Positions 44,001 through 54,620 are shown, numbered from the stretch's first letter. The stretch: DNA of 64,000 nt from Paracyclopina nana (GCA_019096065.1 JAGUCH010000001.1:3038001-3102000), one strand, 5' to 3'. A program made the numbers and translations. Notes: a model not told the origin generated them from the sequence alone.

Positions 44001-44239
44001 AGGGAATGTCTGAGCCGATTTATGCAAGTGGACGCCCACCACAGCAGCATCCAGCTCCTCCAAGTGAAAATCTTATTGTTCACAAGAGTACACATTTACC
44101 ACATATGCCATCGGAAGTGAGGCACACTAATTACAACGGTATGCAGCAGCCTCAACGGTTGCCACACATGGTCAACCCACACGTCATTGAGCATCGAGAT
44201 TCTGCCAACTTTTCAATGGCCTCCAGTGATTCCGGATAA
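38029..44239 (+). CDS. tinc: tincar, multi-pass membrane protein
   Basis: Exons 38029-38566, 40313-41447, 41757-41844, 42035-42181, 42972-43604 and 43790-44239 give 996 residues in consistent phase. The N-terminal part has tincar landmarks: NNLWSIWYGLLVVLLEAFVV, KIGNLANDGYKL, and WHHGGPTAPFIHLISAFCFI with IEAKLIEVGFLAN. Across the first junction the sequence IWKTDLDW continues the family alignment. The second exon carries further membrane segments: YGLALLVYSVRYPAVFWNTN, SLQLLANSVQNLLALGGISI, CMLLYCLSCVIVTTSSCVMY, WAYFSHCSAMCVLIALAVCN and VIGTIIHLFLWIVVWLFLTV. KLRVTVGRHMVKTSRSIKLV follows. About eight membrane spans are likely. The long cytoplasmic tail is Pro/Ser/Gln-rich and ends in SSDSG. 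Tincar is required in fly eye and dorsal vessel development; its biochemical role is unclear. The exon 4 donor (GTCCGT) is weak. Confidence 0.92.
38567..40312 (+). other. tincar intron 1 (coding region)
   Basis: This 1.75-kb intron holds no recognisable gene or element. Its open frames, such as 39562-39852, have no conserved character. Confidence 0.6.
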
Positions 44240-45581
44240 CTTTTCTAGTCTACGCATTAATGCACTTTCTTCGCCATCGATATCTAAAGTGGGACTCCTC
44301 GCGTATTTGTTGTTCGCCCAACTTTGAAGGCTGAATTCTTATTTGTAGCACTCTATAGTACATCTTGAAAGACTGCTTTCTATGCTACCCAATCTTTTTT
44401 TGGGGGGAAAATGGCCGATTTAGAAAAGAGTTCTCATATCAACTTTCCTTCCTTGGTTCTCTTTTATTTGCCCAAAACATGATATTTTTTGAAGATACTG
44501 TGATAAAACGAACAACAAGCTACTATTTTGCTTTCCCGATTCCCGAAAAAAGACAATTAGTGAATTTTGTTGATGAAATGCACTGTTCTCTAGCTCGATC
44601 ACTTCTATGTGTAAAACACGCCGGTCATTTTGTATTGAAGGCTTAACATGCATTTTTGCTATTATAATAATTACTGCGTATACTATATTCGAACAATACA
44701 CGTGATTGTTTTACCTCGCTGAACCTTGGTCTAGTTAATTTCAGCTACAGGTATGCCACTTATGCACTGTTAGGGAGAAAGCATTTTAATGAATCGTCGC
44801 ATACATAGGCATCTCTCTCCTGCCTTCGAAGCCTGGAAAAAGCAATCTTGTCCCCTTGGTCAGAGTGGACAAGGCTTGGTCGAGAAATCTCATTTATCTT
44901 CCTCACTTCGACCGACTTAAGGTGGTGTGAAAATATCCCTACCTACTCCTACTCTCGGTGTTTGGATAGTAGTAAAAAAAGGAGCGACGCTAATGCGGTT
45001 GGCTTTCTTTTCCCGACACCCCTAGGGTAAAGAACAAATGCGACGTCTAGACTTCATTGGATTTGATAACGACCCCGGATCCACGCTTCATTATTCATGT
45101 ATGCTAATTGCGTATTTCGTACCTGCTTCAGGTATTTAATCGCTTGGTTATTAATGTCGACTTTTGAGCAGCGTTTTTCCAATCGCTTTCCCTAATAAGC
45201 AATGATAATTCTGTGGGCTTGTCTGGGAGAAGTAAGGGCACAAACAATGTTCAATCTCTTGGGATCAATTGTCTGAGCACAAAAACAACTCTGCTGGTGG
45301 TGGTGGTGCGATCGCATGTCCTAGTCCAATTTGTGACTTGCGAGGCTCCTAATGGACGGAGATATAAAAGGAGAAGGAAAGGATACTTCTGTAATTAGTT
45401 TCTACTCCCACGAATTTATTGCCTTCATATACTATCTAGAGGAGGATCACTATTGACTTTGACAGCCTTCTGCGGCGTAATGAGAGACGGTAATTACTAG
45501 ACGACATTCTTGAGAAAATAGCCAACCAATGTTCCAGCTTCAAAATATTCGTCATCTATGCAAAAATATGTTGACCATATG
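44240..45581 (+). other. tincar 3' region
   Basis: No coding sequence. The first canonical AATAAA on the plus strand that I found is at 45582-45587, which would make a long 3' UTR of about 1.35 kb ending close to the convergent K+ channel gene. A non-canonical signal nearer the stop is possible. Confidence 0.45.
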
Positions 45582-45749
45582 AATAAAGACATGTGAAAAA
45601 ACCAAATTAGGACAATCTGCATTTTGTATCAGGAATGATACCTTACTCATCAGACTTAGCTAAGAGTAAGGTTGCGTGAGTTTTTCAACACAAATGTTGC
45701 GTCCGTAAACAATTAGAGCCAGTAACACGTGGTGCAGAGACACGCTCGG

Positions 45750-45755
45750 TTTATT
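45750..45755 (-). terminator. AATAAA poly(A) signal of the K+ channel gene
   Basis: On the minus strand, 56 nt beyond the stop at 45811. Confidence 0.65.
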
Positions 45756-45810
45756 CATGAAAAGCCGGTTAATCCGGATGAAGACAGTGCAGTTTTAGTG
45801 TTTGAACAGT

Positions 45811-48800
45811 TTAGACCGAAGTCTCGTAAATGAAGATCGTGACAGCCTTCACTTTGCGGCTGTTCTGGTCGATCCAGTCCAAGTTATTGATCTCGAAGTC
45901 AGCCAATCCCTTGCCAAATTTGCCCTTTTTGAACTTGGCAATGTTCTTCTTCAGCTCATCCAGATCGCCGGCAATGTCCAAGCCCTCGAGCTCGATATTG
46001 TTCTTGCCAGCTTGATCTGCCATCTGAAAGCCAAAATTATCATGGTAAGATATTTTTATTTCTAAAAACTAATATCAGCTGGTTTTTGCCTGTTTGAGTG
46101 TGGCAGCCAGCTTGAGCTGAGCCTGGATTTGAGCCCTGAGCTCTTGCATCTTTCGCCACGATTCGGCATACTGCCTTCTTACTAGCTCAATGATTGTGGA
46201 AGTGAATGCCAATCCGACCAGGATGTATATCATGCATATCAGCATGTAAGCCGTTTTTTCTGAAACGATACAAATCCAGAATTGAGTGTAAATTGACTTG
46301 CTTGCTCGCAAGCGAAAGAAGGGTATGTTAGGAATTGAAATGGGTTTTTTACCGTCGCTAAGTTGGTTTCTTTCAAAAGGTTGTGTTTTTTGTACATGCA
46401 AAAAGTGCAGATTGGTATCCTTTTGTTATGTAAAGAGAGGCATGCAACATTGAAAAGCAGGTATTTGTGATAGTTTTAAGTTGCTTGGTGCATTGTTTGT
46501 GCATTCAGTTTGGGTGTGACTTTTTGTAGTTGGTTTTGTGGAGATATATCATAGAAATAGTAATTCAACTTGTGCTGTGAACTTTTTGGGTGAAATATGG
46601 GCTTTCCATATTTTGCAATCGGACTTACCCTGGCCAACAATGTCTGAAACACAACAAATGGTAACATTTTTGCAACAAACACTAGGTTAAATTACTTGCT
46701 GTACTCAATACGTGGGCTAAAATCTCAGTGAATCTCCAGACCAAACGGCAAATTTTCTCTCGAGTTTGTTCGGAGATTATTCGAAGCCACTAATGTAGTG
46801 TATGAACAGTTTCTGTAATGTTGCAGCAACAAACGAAGATGAAATAGCAGCAAATACGGTCTTGATGAATCTCATCAAAGATAGCTGGATGTATTGCACG
46901 AATCACACTCAAAATGATACAAATGGAGTAAATTCTACCACTCAGCAGTTAGTAAAGTATATGGTATCTTTTTAGTAGGAACTCTACGGAAAATACAAAG
47001 AGAGTGGAAACGACAGGAGAAAAACTCTGAATTCTTATAAAGTGATTCTTCGCATTTTTTACCTGTGGCCATAGAGGCTCCCCTGAATTTAAAATCTAAA
47101 AGAGTTTAAGCTATGAAATCTGAGCACTGCTCTTGTTAATCATACATCCTTTGTTTAAAATGTACCTAGGGCTCGTGCTACTCATCAACACTTGTCCCTC
47201 AACTTGGTCAATCCGGATTCGTAGCTATATTAATAAGAGCCTTTGAACCTACCTGGGACAATGTCCCCGAATCCTATGGTAGTCATGGTGATGAAGCAGA
47301 AGTAAAAGGCATCAAAGAATGTCCAATCCTCCCAAATTGTGAAGATTATGCTGCCTATGCTCAGGAAGGCAGCTAAAAAGGCCAGTGCCAAAAATGCAGT
47401 GAGAGCATTGCTTCCCATTCCTTCGTCGTCATCGTCGTCGTCGTCATCATCTTCCTCGTTGAGCTCTTGGCCCTCTTCTCTCTCTTTGTTTTTCTGCTGC
47501 TCCTTCTTCTTCCTCTTGTAGTCTTTGATTTTCTCTTTGATCGGCTCAATGAGATGTTTGTAGCGATTCCATAGGGTCGACAGCAAGGTGGCAAAAATTT
47601 GACCCACGTCTGCGATCACGGATAACGTGAATGGGATGCCCACGATGGCAAATAGGATGCAGAAAACTCGTCCAGATACCGTGACAGGGGCAATGTTGCC
47701 ATAACCTAGACCAAATTGATAGTAAAAAATAAGCTGAGGGTGGCTTGCGCGATCGTAAATTTTTTTAGAGTGATGCGCCAAATGAGCTCTTCGGGACTCC
47801 CGACCGGCCGAAACTCCGGTCCTGGAGCAAAAAAAACCCAGCTTATTGAGATGCCCTCTTAAAAGGGCCCTATCTAGGCACATGTATCTTTTGCAATGTA
47901 TGGACGGTTTTTCCTTCCGGACGTAGCTTGCAAAAAAGGTCGAGTATCATTAATGGCTGAGTAAGACTACTTTCTCTTTGATTGTTCAAGTGGAAGATAA
48001 TTAGCGATTTTTTCTAGCAGGCATCCGAAATTGCCTCGCATTAAGAGATGAGTGCCTATTTTTTATCGAGTCAAAATTGCAAAAGTGGGAGCTTCTAGTG
48101 CATACACGCTCAGATATGTGTTTAGATACATCTATTGAGGAGAGCTGGTGACCCGTACTGCTATGTAGTACAGAAGAGACATTAATTTATTGTGAGAATA
48201 ACAATTTGTCACACTTCTCTATGTACATCTACAGCTATGTACAAGCTCAATGGATGCATGAGCATGAAGCTTAGAAAGCTGAGGAATATATCTTAGTTCC
48301 TCTTACATATTCAAAATAGCTTGTCAATGCGATGCTTGTTATCCAGCCATTTTTCACAGAATGTTTGCGAAAACTTTTACAAGGCTTTGCCGCAAATTTA
48401 ACAAAGTGCTTGTCTACATAACATAAAAACAAAATAGATCGGTTTTCAAGTGTCCATGACACGACAGTTTTGCATAAAAGTTCTTTGGCCAATAATGTCG
48501 ATATTTAACTCCGTCCTCCATCACTAGAGGACTTTGAATAGAAATTCAAAAGATCAGGAATTTCTTAGGCCAAAAAATGCGAGTGAAGGCCAAAGATTAA
48601 TGGGCCGTGGCATTGTTACGATCGACTGGCTGGCTGTGCTTGAGTAAGACCCTCAAAAGCAGTATATGATCATACCACATTTTCGAGTTTGAAATGAGTT
48701 ACTATTTTACCTATTGTGGTCAGAATGGTCGATGTAAAGAAGACTGCTTGAATGTAACTCCATTGATAGATCACATCTTTGGTTTGCATATCGATGCCTG

Positions 48801-51800
48801 AGGTTGCGGCTACCGCCACAGTTTGCTCGTAGTCGAGCAGTTTCAGATCGATATTTTCGCGATGGACCACGGAGTTCCAGCTCCCATTGAATATAAAACG
48901 AACGAAATTCTCCCGTTCCATGATGACTAGATTTTGGAGCTCAAGTAGCTTCTCTTCCTCGACGGGATGCTCGATAGCTTGAAAGATCTGAAAAATGATT
49001 GCATAATGATGTGAAGTCACCAAAAAATTCACCGCCAACGGTGCTGATATCTGAGGACCATGGCGCGCGCGCGTTAAAAAGGAGCTCATTTTTGTTTCTC
49101 TTTAATAAGGCCGTTCTCATATTGCCAGAAATAGCTAAGGTAATATCTATTTATATATGTAAACAATTTATAAAACAAGCTAATAAAACAGCTGAGCAAA
49201 TTTTGTAAAGTAAAAATCGAGTGGCAACTTTGCGGGCTCGAGCTTGCGAGAGCCAAGTAATGCTACGAGATTTTTACTTTACAAAATGAGCTCAGATATT
49301 TTGTAAGCATGTTTTGTAATTTGTTTACATATATATACGATTTTATATGATGGAAAGTAATTTTCAAATGTTAATGAAGTTACCAGACCAGGCAATCTTG
49401 ACTTAGCATTTGATCCATTACTTTGAGGGCTTGGGTTGAGAGGCCTTCAGTAGTGCAAGAGTAGCTGAAAGTGTTAATGAATCACTTAAAAAGTGTGCAT
49501 TTTGAATTTGGCACTTTTGAAGCTAAAAAAAGCATTAGATGAAGTTTTGTCTGGTATCTCTGATAAAGATTCTACTACACTGATGATTTTAGTTCAGCTT
49601 AGATGAAGAATAATTACGACTTATAACAACATTTTTTTCTATCTGTATTGGTAGCTCAGTCAGTAGAGCGTCGGATTTCTAATCTAGATGATCAGGGTTC
49701 AATCCCCATGCAAGGCATTTTTTCTCCTTTTTTCTGCAATGGGATTTACTTCTTGGACAATATCTGGTCAAACAGAGTAGCAACACACCTTATAAAATAC
49801 TTTATAATGTGTGTCACTTGATAAAGTAAAACGTCAGAGCCTTTATATATGTGTAGTTATATGAACTGAGACGAATTGGTAAACTGAATTATACATGCGA
49901 AAATTACTTTCCATCATATAAAAATAGCTAAGCAAACGCTCAACATTTACAACAAAGCAGCTGCTTTTAGTGAATGTTGAGCGAAATTAGCCAGCCCAAA
50001 CCAGTTATTTCGCTCAACATTTCGAAGATGCAGCTGCTTTGTTGTAGCTTTTTCCGGCAATATAAGAACGGCCTATTGACGTCATTGTCTGAAACAATAG
50101 TATTTTACTTGCTGCTTTTTGGGACTGAGAAGGTAACGTAAAAATTGCCCTAGGTGAGTAAATGAAACCAAGCCGAATCTTGAACCGAGCGAAGCGAGGG
50201 GAATAGTGAGGCGAGGTTTTATTTTACTCACCGAGGGCATTATTTACGTTACCTTCGAAGTCCCGAGAAGCAGCAAGTCAAATTTTATTAACTGTGACCG
50301 ATTTTCCGAGCGAAATGAACTTGCCGAAATGCCATGTTGTGACGTCACGGGGTTTGCAAAAAGCTGACACGATCGGCAAAGTGAATTTACTCGCGAGTAA
50401 AACCGGTTACAGTTAGTAAATATATTTATGAGGTGGAAATCTAGGGGCATGGGTAAAGCGTTAAAACGATAAATACATAAATCACAAAGTAATCGCACCT
50501 ATGCGCGAATTTTTGCGTTTTATTTTCACGGCCCATTTCTCGTTTTACTTTGGGGTAAAACGATAAAATGATTTTTTTCTAATCACATTGCACTTGAGAA
50601 GCATAATCATAATCTTTTGGACAATTTCTTTTACCTGAACTCATTTTAAATGTTTTTAAGATGGTCCACGGCACGCTTCTAAGGAGTTGCGCAAATAAAA
50701 TAGGGCTTAAAGCTCCAGAAACAAAAATATTTCAGCTTGATTTTAATTGTTGGAAAGCTAAGGGTTTGTAGCTTTCCCAATGGGAACTGAGAATTAGCTT
50801 AAAACTTCATATCAGCATACTTTGCTAGCTATCATCTCGCTTAAAAAATGTTCTTTTTGCTTTAATAATGAAAAAGGTGCAAAAATTGTATCTTGTCACC
50901 ATGCCCAAGATCCAGGGCATATAAAGAGTAACAATAGAGATATGAAATTGCAAAGTGAGCCTTTTAAATGGCAAACTAATTTCAATTCAAAGTGTGATAA
51001 GAATAATTCCATTTTATCGTTTTACCCCAAAGTAAAACGAGAAATTGACCGCAAAAATAAAGCGCAAAATTTCACACCTATGTGCGAATATTTGTCGTTT
51101 TCTCGATTTATCGCTTTATCTCTTTACCCATGCCGGAAATCTAGTCATTTCGAAACCATTTTTAGCTAAGACTCCTCATGGTCATGTAGCTAGAAATGAT
51201 ATGGAAATAAATTGGATGATTTTTTTGAACATCCATTGTATTTCTACTCTGATGCTACAATAAATGACATGAAAACTGAACAAAAGAGCCTTAGTTTTGA
51301 CCTAACATTTTTAGGGCGTTCAAAAAAAAAAAAGAATGTTCAGAATGGCCATCTTAAAAATGTTCCCTTTTGGCAAAGTAATATATTAAAAAATTGAAAC
51401 AAGTACAGAATTTTTGACTGACTCAGCTTGGCTCGGAGCTTGATCAATCAATCCCATAACTTACGAGAACTATTAAATTATCTTTTGGTAGGTTATCTGG
51501 AAATGTAGATAAGCATTGCGCATTGGAATAATTTAGTACTGCAAAGTGTTAAAATCAATATTCGCCATTTTTGAAATAGAACCGGCCTTTTATCATCGGC
51601 AAACTTAATTGGTCTCAGGAGCTGTTCCCTATAGTCAGTTCCCTACTCAGCAATATCATGAGCCAAGAAAACCTTGCTTAAGCCTGTCATTCATTTCTGA
51701 AGCTTCGAATGCAAGCAAGAAGCTCCTGGCTAGAAAGTATCATATTTTTGGGGACCTAGTTTGGTTAAATTAATTTGGAGCAAAATTCTCATGACACAGC

Positions 51801-52209
51801 ATGATATACGATGCAAGCATACTTTTTATAGGCTTCATGTCGTCTCCTCATTCATTTCGAGCGAACAATGCAGGTGTTCGCCGCCACCACCACTATATGT
51901 GAAAAATAACCCTCAAAAAAGGGGTCTATTTAGAGCATATGACATGAAAGCCCCGCGTGGCGCCAAGGGAGCTGAAAACCAGCAGTTCATGCTAGGGCTA
52001 AATTAGCTTTCTGTTATATGCATCATAGTGCACCTAATGGTATGACATGTGATTAATTTCTCTGGCTAAGGGTTGATTATTGCAAATTTGCTTACCTTTG
52101 CTCCCGCGGCAGTAAAAACCACGAGGCCGACATAGAGGCTGACATGTTCCACAGCTGTTTTGACATTGCCAAGGTTCTTAAGATCGAGGGTTCTAACATT
52201 TGACAACAT
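45811..52209 (-). CDS. two-pore-domain potassium (K2P) channel
   Basis: Exons 52209-52096, 48987-48711, 47705-47253, a 15-nt microexon 46643-46629, 46259-46090 and 46023-45811 give 413 residues. Topology runs TM1 (VSLYVGLVVFTAAGAK), an extracellular cap with a possible N-glycosylation site (NGSW), pore 1 TTIGYGNIAP split by an intron, TM2 (FCILFAIVGIPFTLSVIADV), and a cytoplasmic loop with Lys-rich and Asp-rich runs. Then come TM3, pore 2 MTTIGFGDIVP, TM4 (YMLICMIYILVGLAF) and IIELVRRQYAESWRKMQEL. K2P channels carry leak K+ current in the plasma membrane. The intron 46089-46024 appears to be GC-AG. The C-terminus ETSV fits a class I PDZ ligand. The last exon is inferred from phase and composition. 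The alternative first exon at 53493 replaces the N-terminus and part of TM1. The exact K2P subfamily is not assigned. Confidence 0.88.
46629..46643 (-). other. 15-nt microexon of the K2P channel, probable
   Basis: It is flanked by a TTTCAG acceptor and a perfect GTAAGT donor. It adds in-frame DIVGQ between the second pore (GFGDIVP) and TM4 (EKTAYML). Skipping it also preserves the frame, so it may be a cassette. Confidence 0.6.
47706..48710 (-). other. K2P intron between the two halves of the first pore region
   Basis: This 1-kb intron splits the TTIG|YG pore signature. I see nothing coding or repetitive in it. Confidence 0.7.
49152..49336. repeat. long imperfect hairpin inside the composite element
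   Basis: Arms 49152-49217 and 49270-49336 are inverted copies with few mismatches, around a GC-rich loop of about 50 nt. They share TATATATGTAAACAA and TTTTGTAAAGTAAAAAT. Confidence 0.75.
49341..49923. mobile_element. nested inverted-repeat element with perfect 25-bp ends
   Basis: The terminal repeats 49341-49365 and 49899-49923 are perfect complements over 25 bp and start TTTTATATGATGGAAAG. The element is non-coding apart from a tRNA-like sequence near its centre. Confidence 0.75.
49645..49716 (+). tRNA. tRNA-Arg(UCU)-like sequence, divergent or pseudogene
   Basis: The D-arm is perfect (GCTC-AGTCAGTA-GAGC) and covers a good A box. The anticodon loop TTTCTAA has TCT in the anticodon position. 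A B box (GGTTCAATCCC) and a T run downstream are also present. The anticodon stem and acceptor stem contain mismatches, and the T stem pairs only at its three inner positions. It is thus a decayed tRNA gene or a tRNA-derived head within the surrounding element, and probably not a working tRNA. Confidence 0.5.
50107..50278. mobile_element. fold-back element, 63-bp arms
   Basis: Arms 50107-50169 and 50215-50278 are inverted copies sharing ACTTGCTGCTT, GAAGGTAACGTAAA and GGTGAGTAAA. The 45-nt loop contains GAGCGAAGCGAGG. It is non-coding and MITE-like. Confidence 0.7.
50289..50414. mobile_element. short inverted-repeat element (about 126 bp)
   Basis: It begins TAACTGTGACCGATTTT and ends with the near-complement of TAACTGTAACCGGTTTT. 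GCCGA near the inner ends is also inverted. It directly abuts the preceding fold-back element. Confidence 0.6.
50444..51134. mobile_element. MULE-like MITE with 125-bp TIRs and 10-bp target duplication
   Basis: Arms 50444-50570 and 51010-51134 are long inverted copies. They share GGCATGGGTAAAG, ATAAA tracts and the perfect block TTTCTCGTTTTACTTTGGGG extended by TAAAACGATAAAATG. Identical 10-bp flanks GGAAATCTAG are at 50434-50443 and 51135-51144. Long TIRs with a 9-10 bp duplication are typical of Mutator-like elements. No transposase was seen. Confidence 0.85.
51145..52095 (-). other. proximal part of the K2P first intron
   Basis: No coding sequence or clear repeat. It ends at the donor of the 52209-52096 first exon. 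Confidence 0.55.
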
Positions 52210-53492
52210 CTTAATCTACCTCCTGGCTAAACTTCCTGGAGCTGCCTAGCTCATGATTGCTTATCCCTCACTTGACTGAATCGGAAATACTGCCAGGACG
52301 TACCAAGCGCTCGACCGCATCTCATCTACTCTCATGGTTTGCGCGCTTGATGGTTGGAAAAGAATGGTTCCACACAACAAGCGTGCGCTTGGATTAATCC
52401 ATCTCTGGTGTCATAAGGGGAACAATGCATGGTTTGCCAGCAACTTCTACAAAGCTACTTAGAATACTTGGTTTTTCATCTAATAGTTTTTTGGGGGACT
52501 TTGAATTTACTGTGACACCTAATTCTGGCCCTTTTTGGGAAAATGGCCCCGAGGTCCCTTTTGGTCCGTTTGAAAGCCTGAAAGCTTCAGCATGCTTTCT
52601 ATTCTTTCTGTTTAGTTTGCTTCCAAGATGTCTCCTAAATTGAAAAGGGGTGCAAATTTCAGGCCATTCAATGGCATTATATGGCTACACTTTTCTTTGG
52701 CAGAGAGGCTTTCTCTTTTCACTGCCACTGAGATTTGGTCTATTGTGGCTCTTTTCCCATTACACATGGAGATGGGCCTCTTCCCTCATAATGTGAGGAT
52801 TGCTACTCTATGATTGCTTCACTTCTGTTATAATAACGGGCCCGAGGATTTGCCGAGAGCTTATGTGAGGCTTTCAGTTCCTCAAAATATTATTTTTGCT
52901 TTGATTGGGCCGTTAGGCGCGAGCTGGATTTTGCTCCTCTCATTTTTAAGTTATGAAAGTAAGTTTCTATTTTTGCTATCGGCTACATGGGCCATTTATC
53001 ATATAAAAAGCTCAAAAAGTCGCAGGCATAGCTATTTGCGCGAGACAAAAACGATACATCACTGTAAAGACACAATAACAATTTTTCAGTACACCTACTC
53101 TTGTATAGTATGTATGCTGATGTGCTCAAGCCTAAGCTTGAAAAAGTCCGGTCAAAATTGGATAATTAGTGAAAATGCAAGTCATTAAAAAACCTCCTTT
53201 AGTATTGTATATTTATATAAGTCAAATTATTGTTCAGAAATGACTAATTATCTCGGGGTCACAATGTAATTTGGGTTACAATCCTGTACTTTTGCGACTT
53301 TGAGCAAGTTGCTATTTCAAACTCGGGGTTGAAGCAATTACGTCATTTGAGTTCGTTCAACCATGCAACAAACTTTAGCAAGTTTTAAGTGGTCTCTAAC
53401 ATGAGCTGCTCCCATGTGAAAGCTCAAGTTGCGCCACCACGAGGTTGCGGTTCCGCGACGCTACATGTTGCGCTTGGTGCGCTTGCACTTAC
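52210..53492 (-). other. spacer between the two K2P first exons
   Basis: Presumably the promoter and 5' UTR of the shorter first exon. A TCAGTC Inr-like motif lies about 70 bp upstream of ATG 52209 on the minus strand, without a matching DPE. Nothing else was recognised. Confidence 0.45.
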
Positions 53493-53633
53493 TTTGGCAC
53501 CAATGGCAGTGTAGATGACAATGCCCATATAGAGGCCGATGTGACTGAGGGCAGGCTTGAGAGGTCCCAATTTGTTGCCCAGCAAATCTTCCATATAATC
53601 CCTTTGCAGGGCTTGCTGTAAAGGGTTCGCCAT
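53493..53633 (-). CDS. alternative first coding exon of the K2P channel
   Basis: ATG 53633 to a GTAAGT donor at 53492; 47 codons, phase 0. It begins MANPLQQALQRDYMEDLL and ends GLYMGIVIYTAIGAK. This parallels the ending SLYVGLVVFTAAGAK of the exon at 52209-52096, and both splice to the same phase-0 acceptor at 48987. The two exons are therefore alternatives with separate promoters, and choosing this one gives a 422-residue channel. Its cytoplasmic N-terminus is nine residues longer and unrelated in sequence. The shared ending shows an ancient exon duplication. Confidence 0.85.
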
Positions 53634-53994
53634 TTTTTAGTATAACTTGAGCAGATGTCAGCAGCTTGAGAAAACGATGCTATAAAATCAGATCGAGTAT
53701 ATCGCAGCCCCTGCTAGAATGCTGGCTGGCTTTCGGCGTTTTCGTCCTCGCATTGCCTCTTCTCCTGAAAAGGAAAATTTAGGGGTAACTTTTGGCAAGT
53801 CGCATTCTCAGCTGTTGTTGGCTGGTTGCACGACCGGAAAAGGATGGGAGCAACTAATTGAGATTTTCAGAAAACTCAGTTTCTAGTTGTGCTTTTATTC
53901 GGTGAAAATATTGCTGTTCAAAATAGCGGTAATGTTGTAAAAATGTCCCATCCAACTTTGGAAAATGTGCTGCTTTTTACGCACAATGCAATGC

Positions 53995-54612
53995 ACACAG
54001 GGCCAGTGACGCTTTATTTCGTCCGGTTTGATTTTTCCGTCAAATAGAAGCTGCTACAATGGCGCTCCAAAATAATAGCAAAATTTGACTTTTCGGCCTC
54101 CCAAAACTTCCAAGGTTGCAAAATGTAGCAGCTAAATTCAACTGGAATCAAGTATTTGAGTGTCAGGGAGACTCATAAGCCATGAATTTTGGTGATCCAT
54201 GCTGATCCAAGAAAGAACAGCATATTTTGTTCTAATTTTGTTCTAGAAAATGAACAGCTTTTTTGAGGCTGATTTGGAGGCAATTACTTTTAGGCAAGAT
54301 CAACTACAATTGCTTGAATACTTTCAGCAAGATCAAAAATCATACTGAAATGCAATTTTTTTTAGGTGTGCAGCTTAGAACAGGTTGTTTGTCACCATTT
54401 TCTTAACCATACTTTTTTGCTGCTTTTTTCCAAGTTTTGACTTGGTCTCAAAAATCAGACATTTATGATCAGCTGAACTGAGTTCATATGTCTCTGCTGA
54501 GTGAATTTGGATGAGTTGGACCATAAACTAAGTGTTGAAGCAAAAAAAGTTGAAAAATACTGATTTCCGATTTTGGCCAAAATGGACGAAATGAAGCCTC
54601 CCTGGCCTAGTG
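53995..54612. mobile_element. hAT-like MITE with 29-bp TIRs and 8-bp target duplication
   Basis: Flanked by the 8-bp direct repeat TGCAATGC at 53987-53994 and 54613-54620. The inverted ends match at 24 of 29 positions; the left includes CAGGGCCAGTGACGC and both share TTTCGTCC. The 618-bp interior has no coding capacity. Confidence 0.75.
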
Positions 54613-54620
54613 TGCAATGC

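Larger units (their letters stand above)
49108..50074. mobile_element. composite inverted-repeat element with 30-bp TIRs
   Basis: The ends 49108-49137 and 50045-50074 are inverted copies matching at 27 of 30 positions; the left starts AGGCCGTTCTCATATTGCC. The 967-bp interior contains a 190-bp hairpin (49152-49336), a second inverted-repeat unit with perfect 25-bp ends (49341-49923), a tRNA-like sequence, and a GCAGCTGC-centred fold-back (49950-50049). No transposase is present. The target-site duplication is not clear. Confidence 0.75.

Noticed and set aside
47063..47082. A 20-nt segment between AG and GT signals in a K2P intron, a possible microexon
   Set aside because: Its length breaks the reading frame with every downstream exon I could identify, alone or with the 15-nt microexon. 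The donor (GTAAAA) is only moderate.
47420..47460. GTC/ATC repeat in the K2P gene as an independent microsatellite
   Set aside because: It lies in the coding exon and encodes the Asp run of the cytoplasmic loop, so it is described with the channel.
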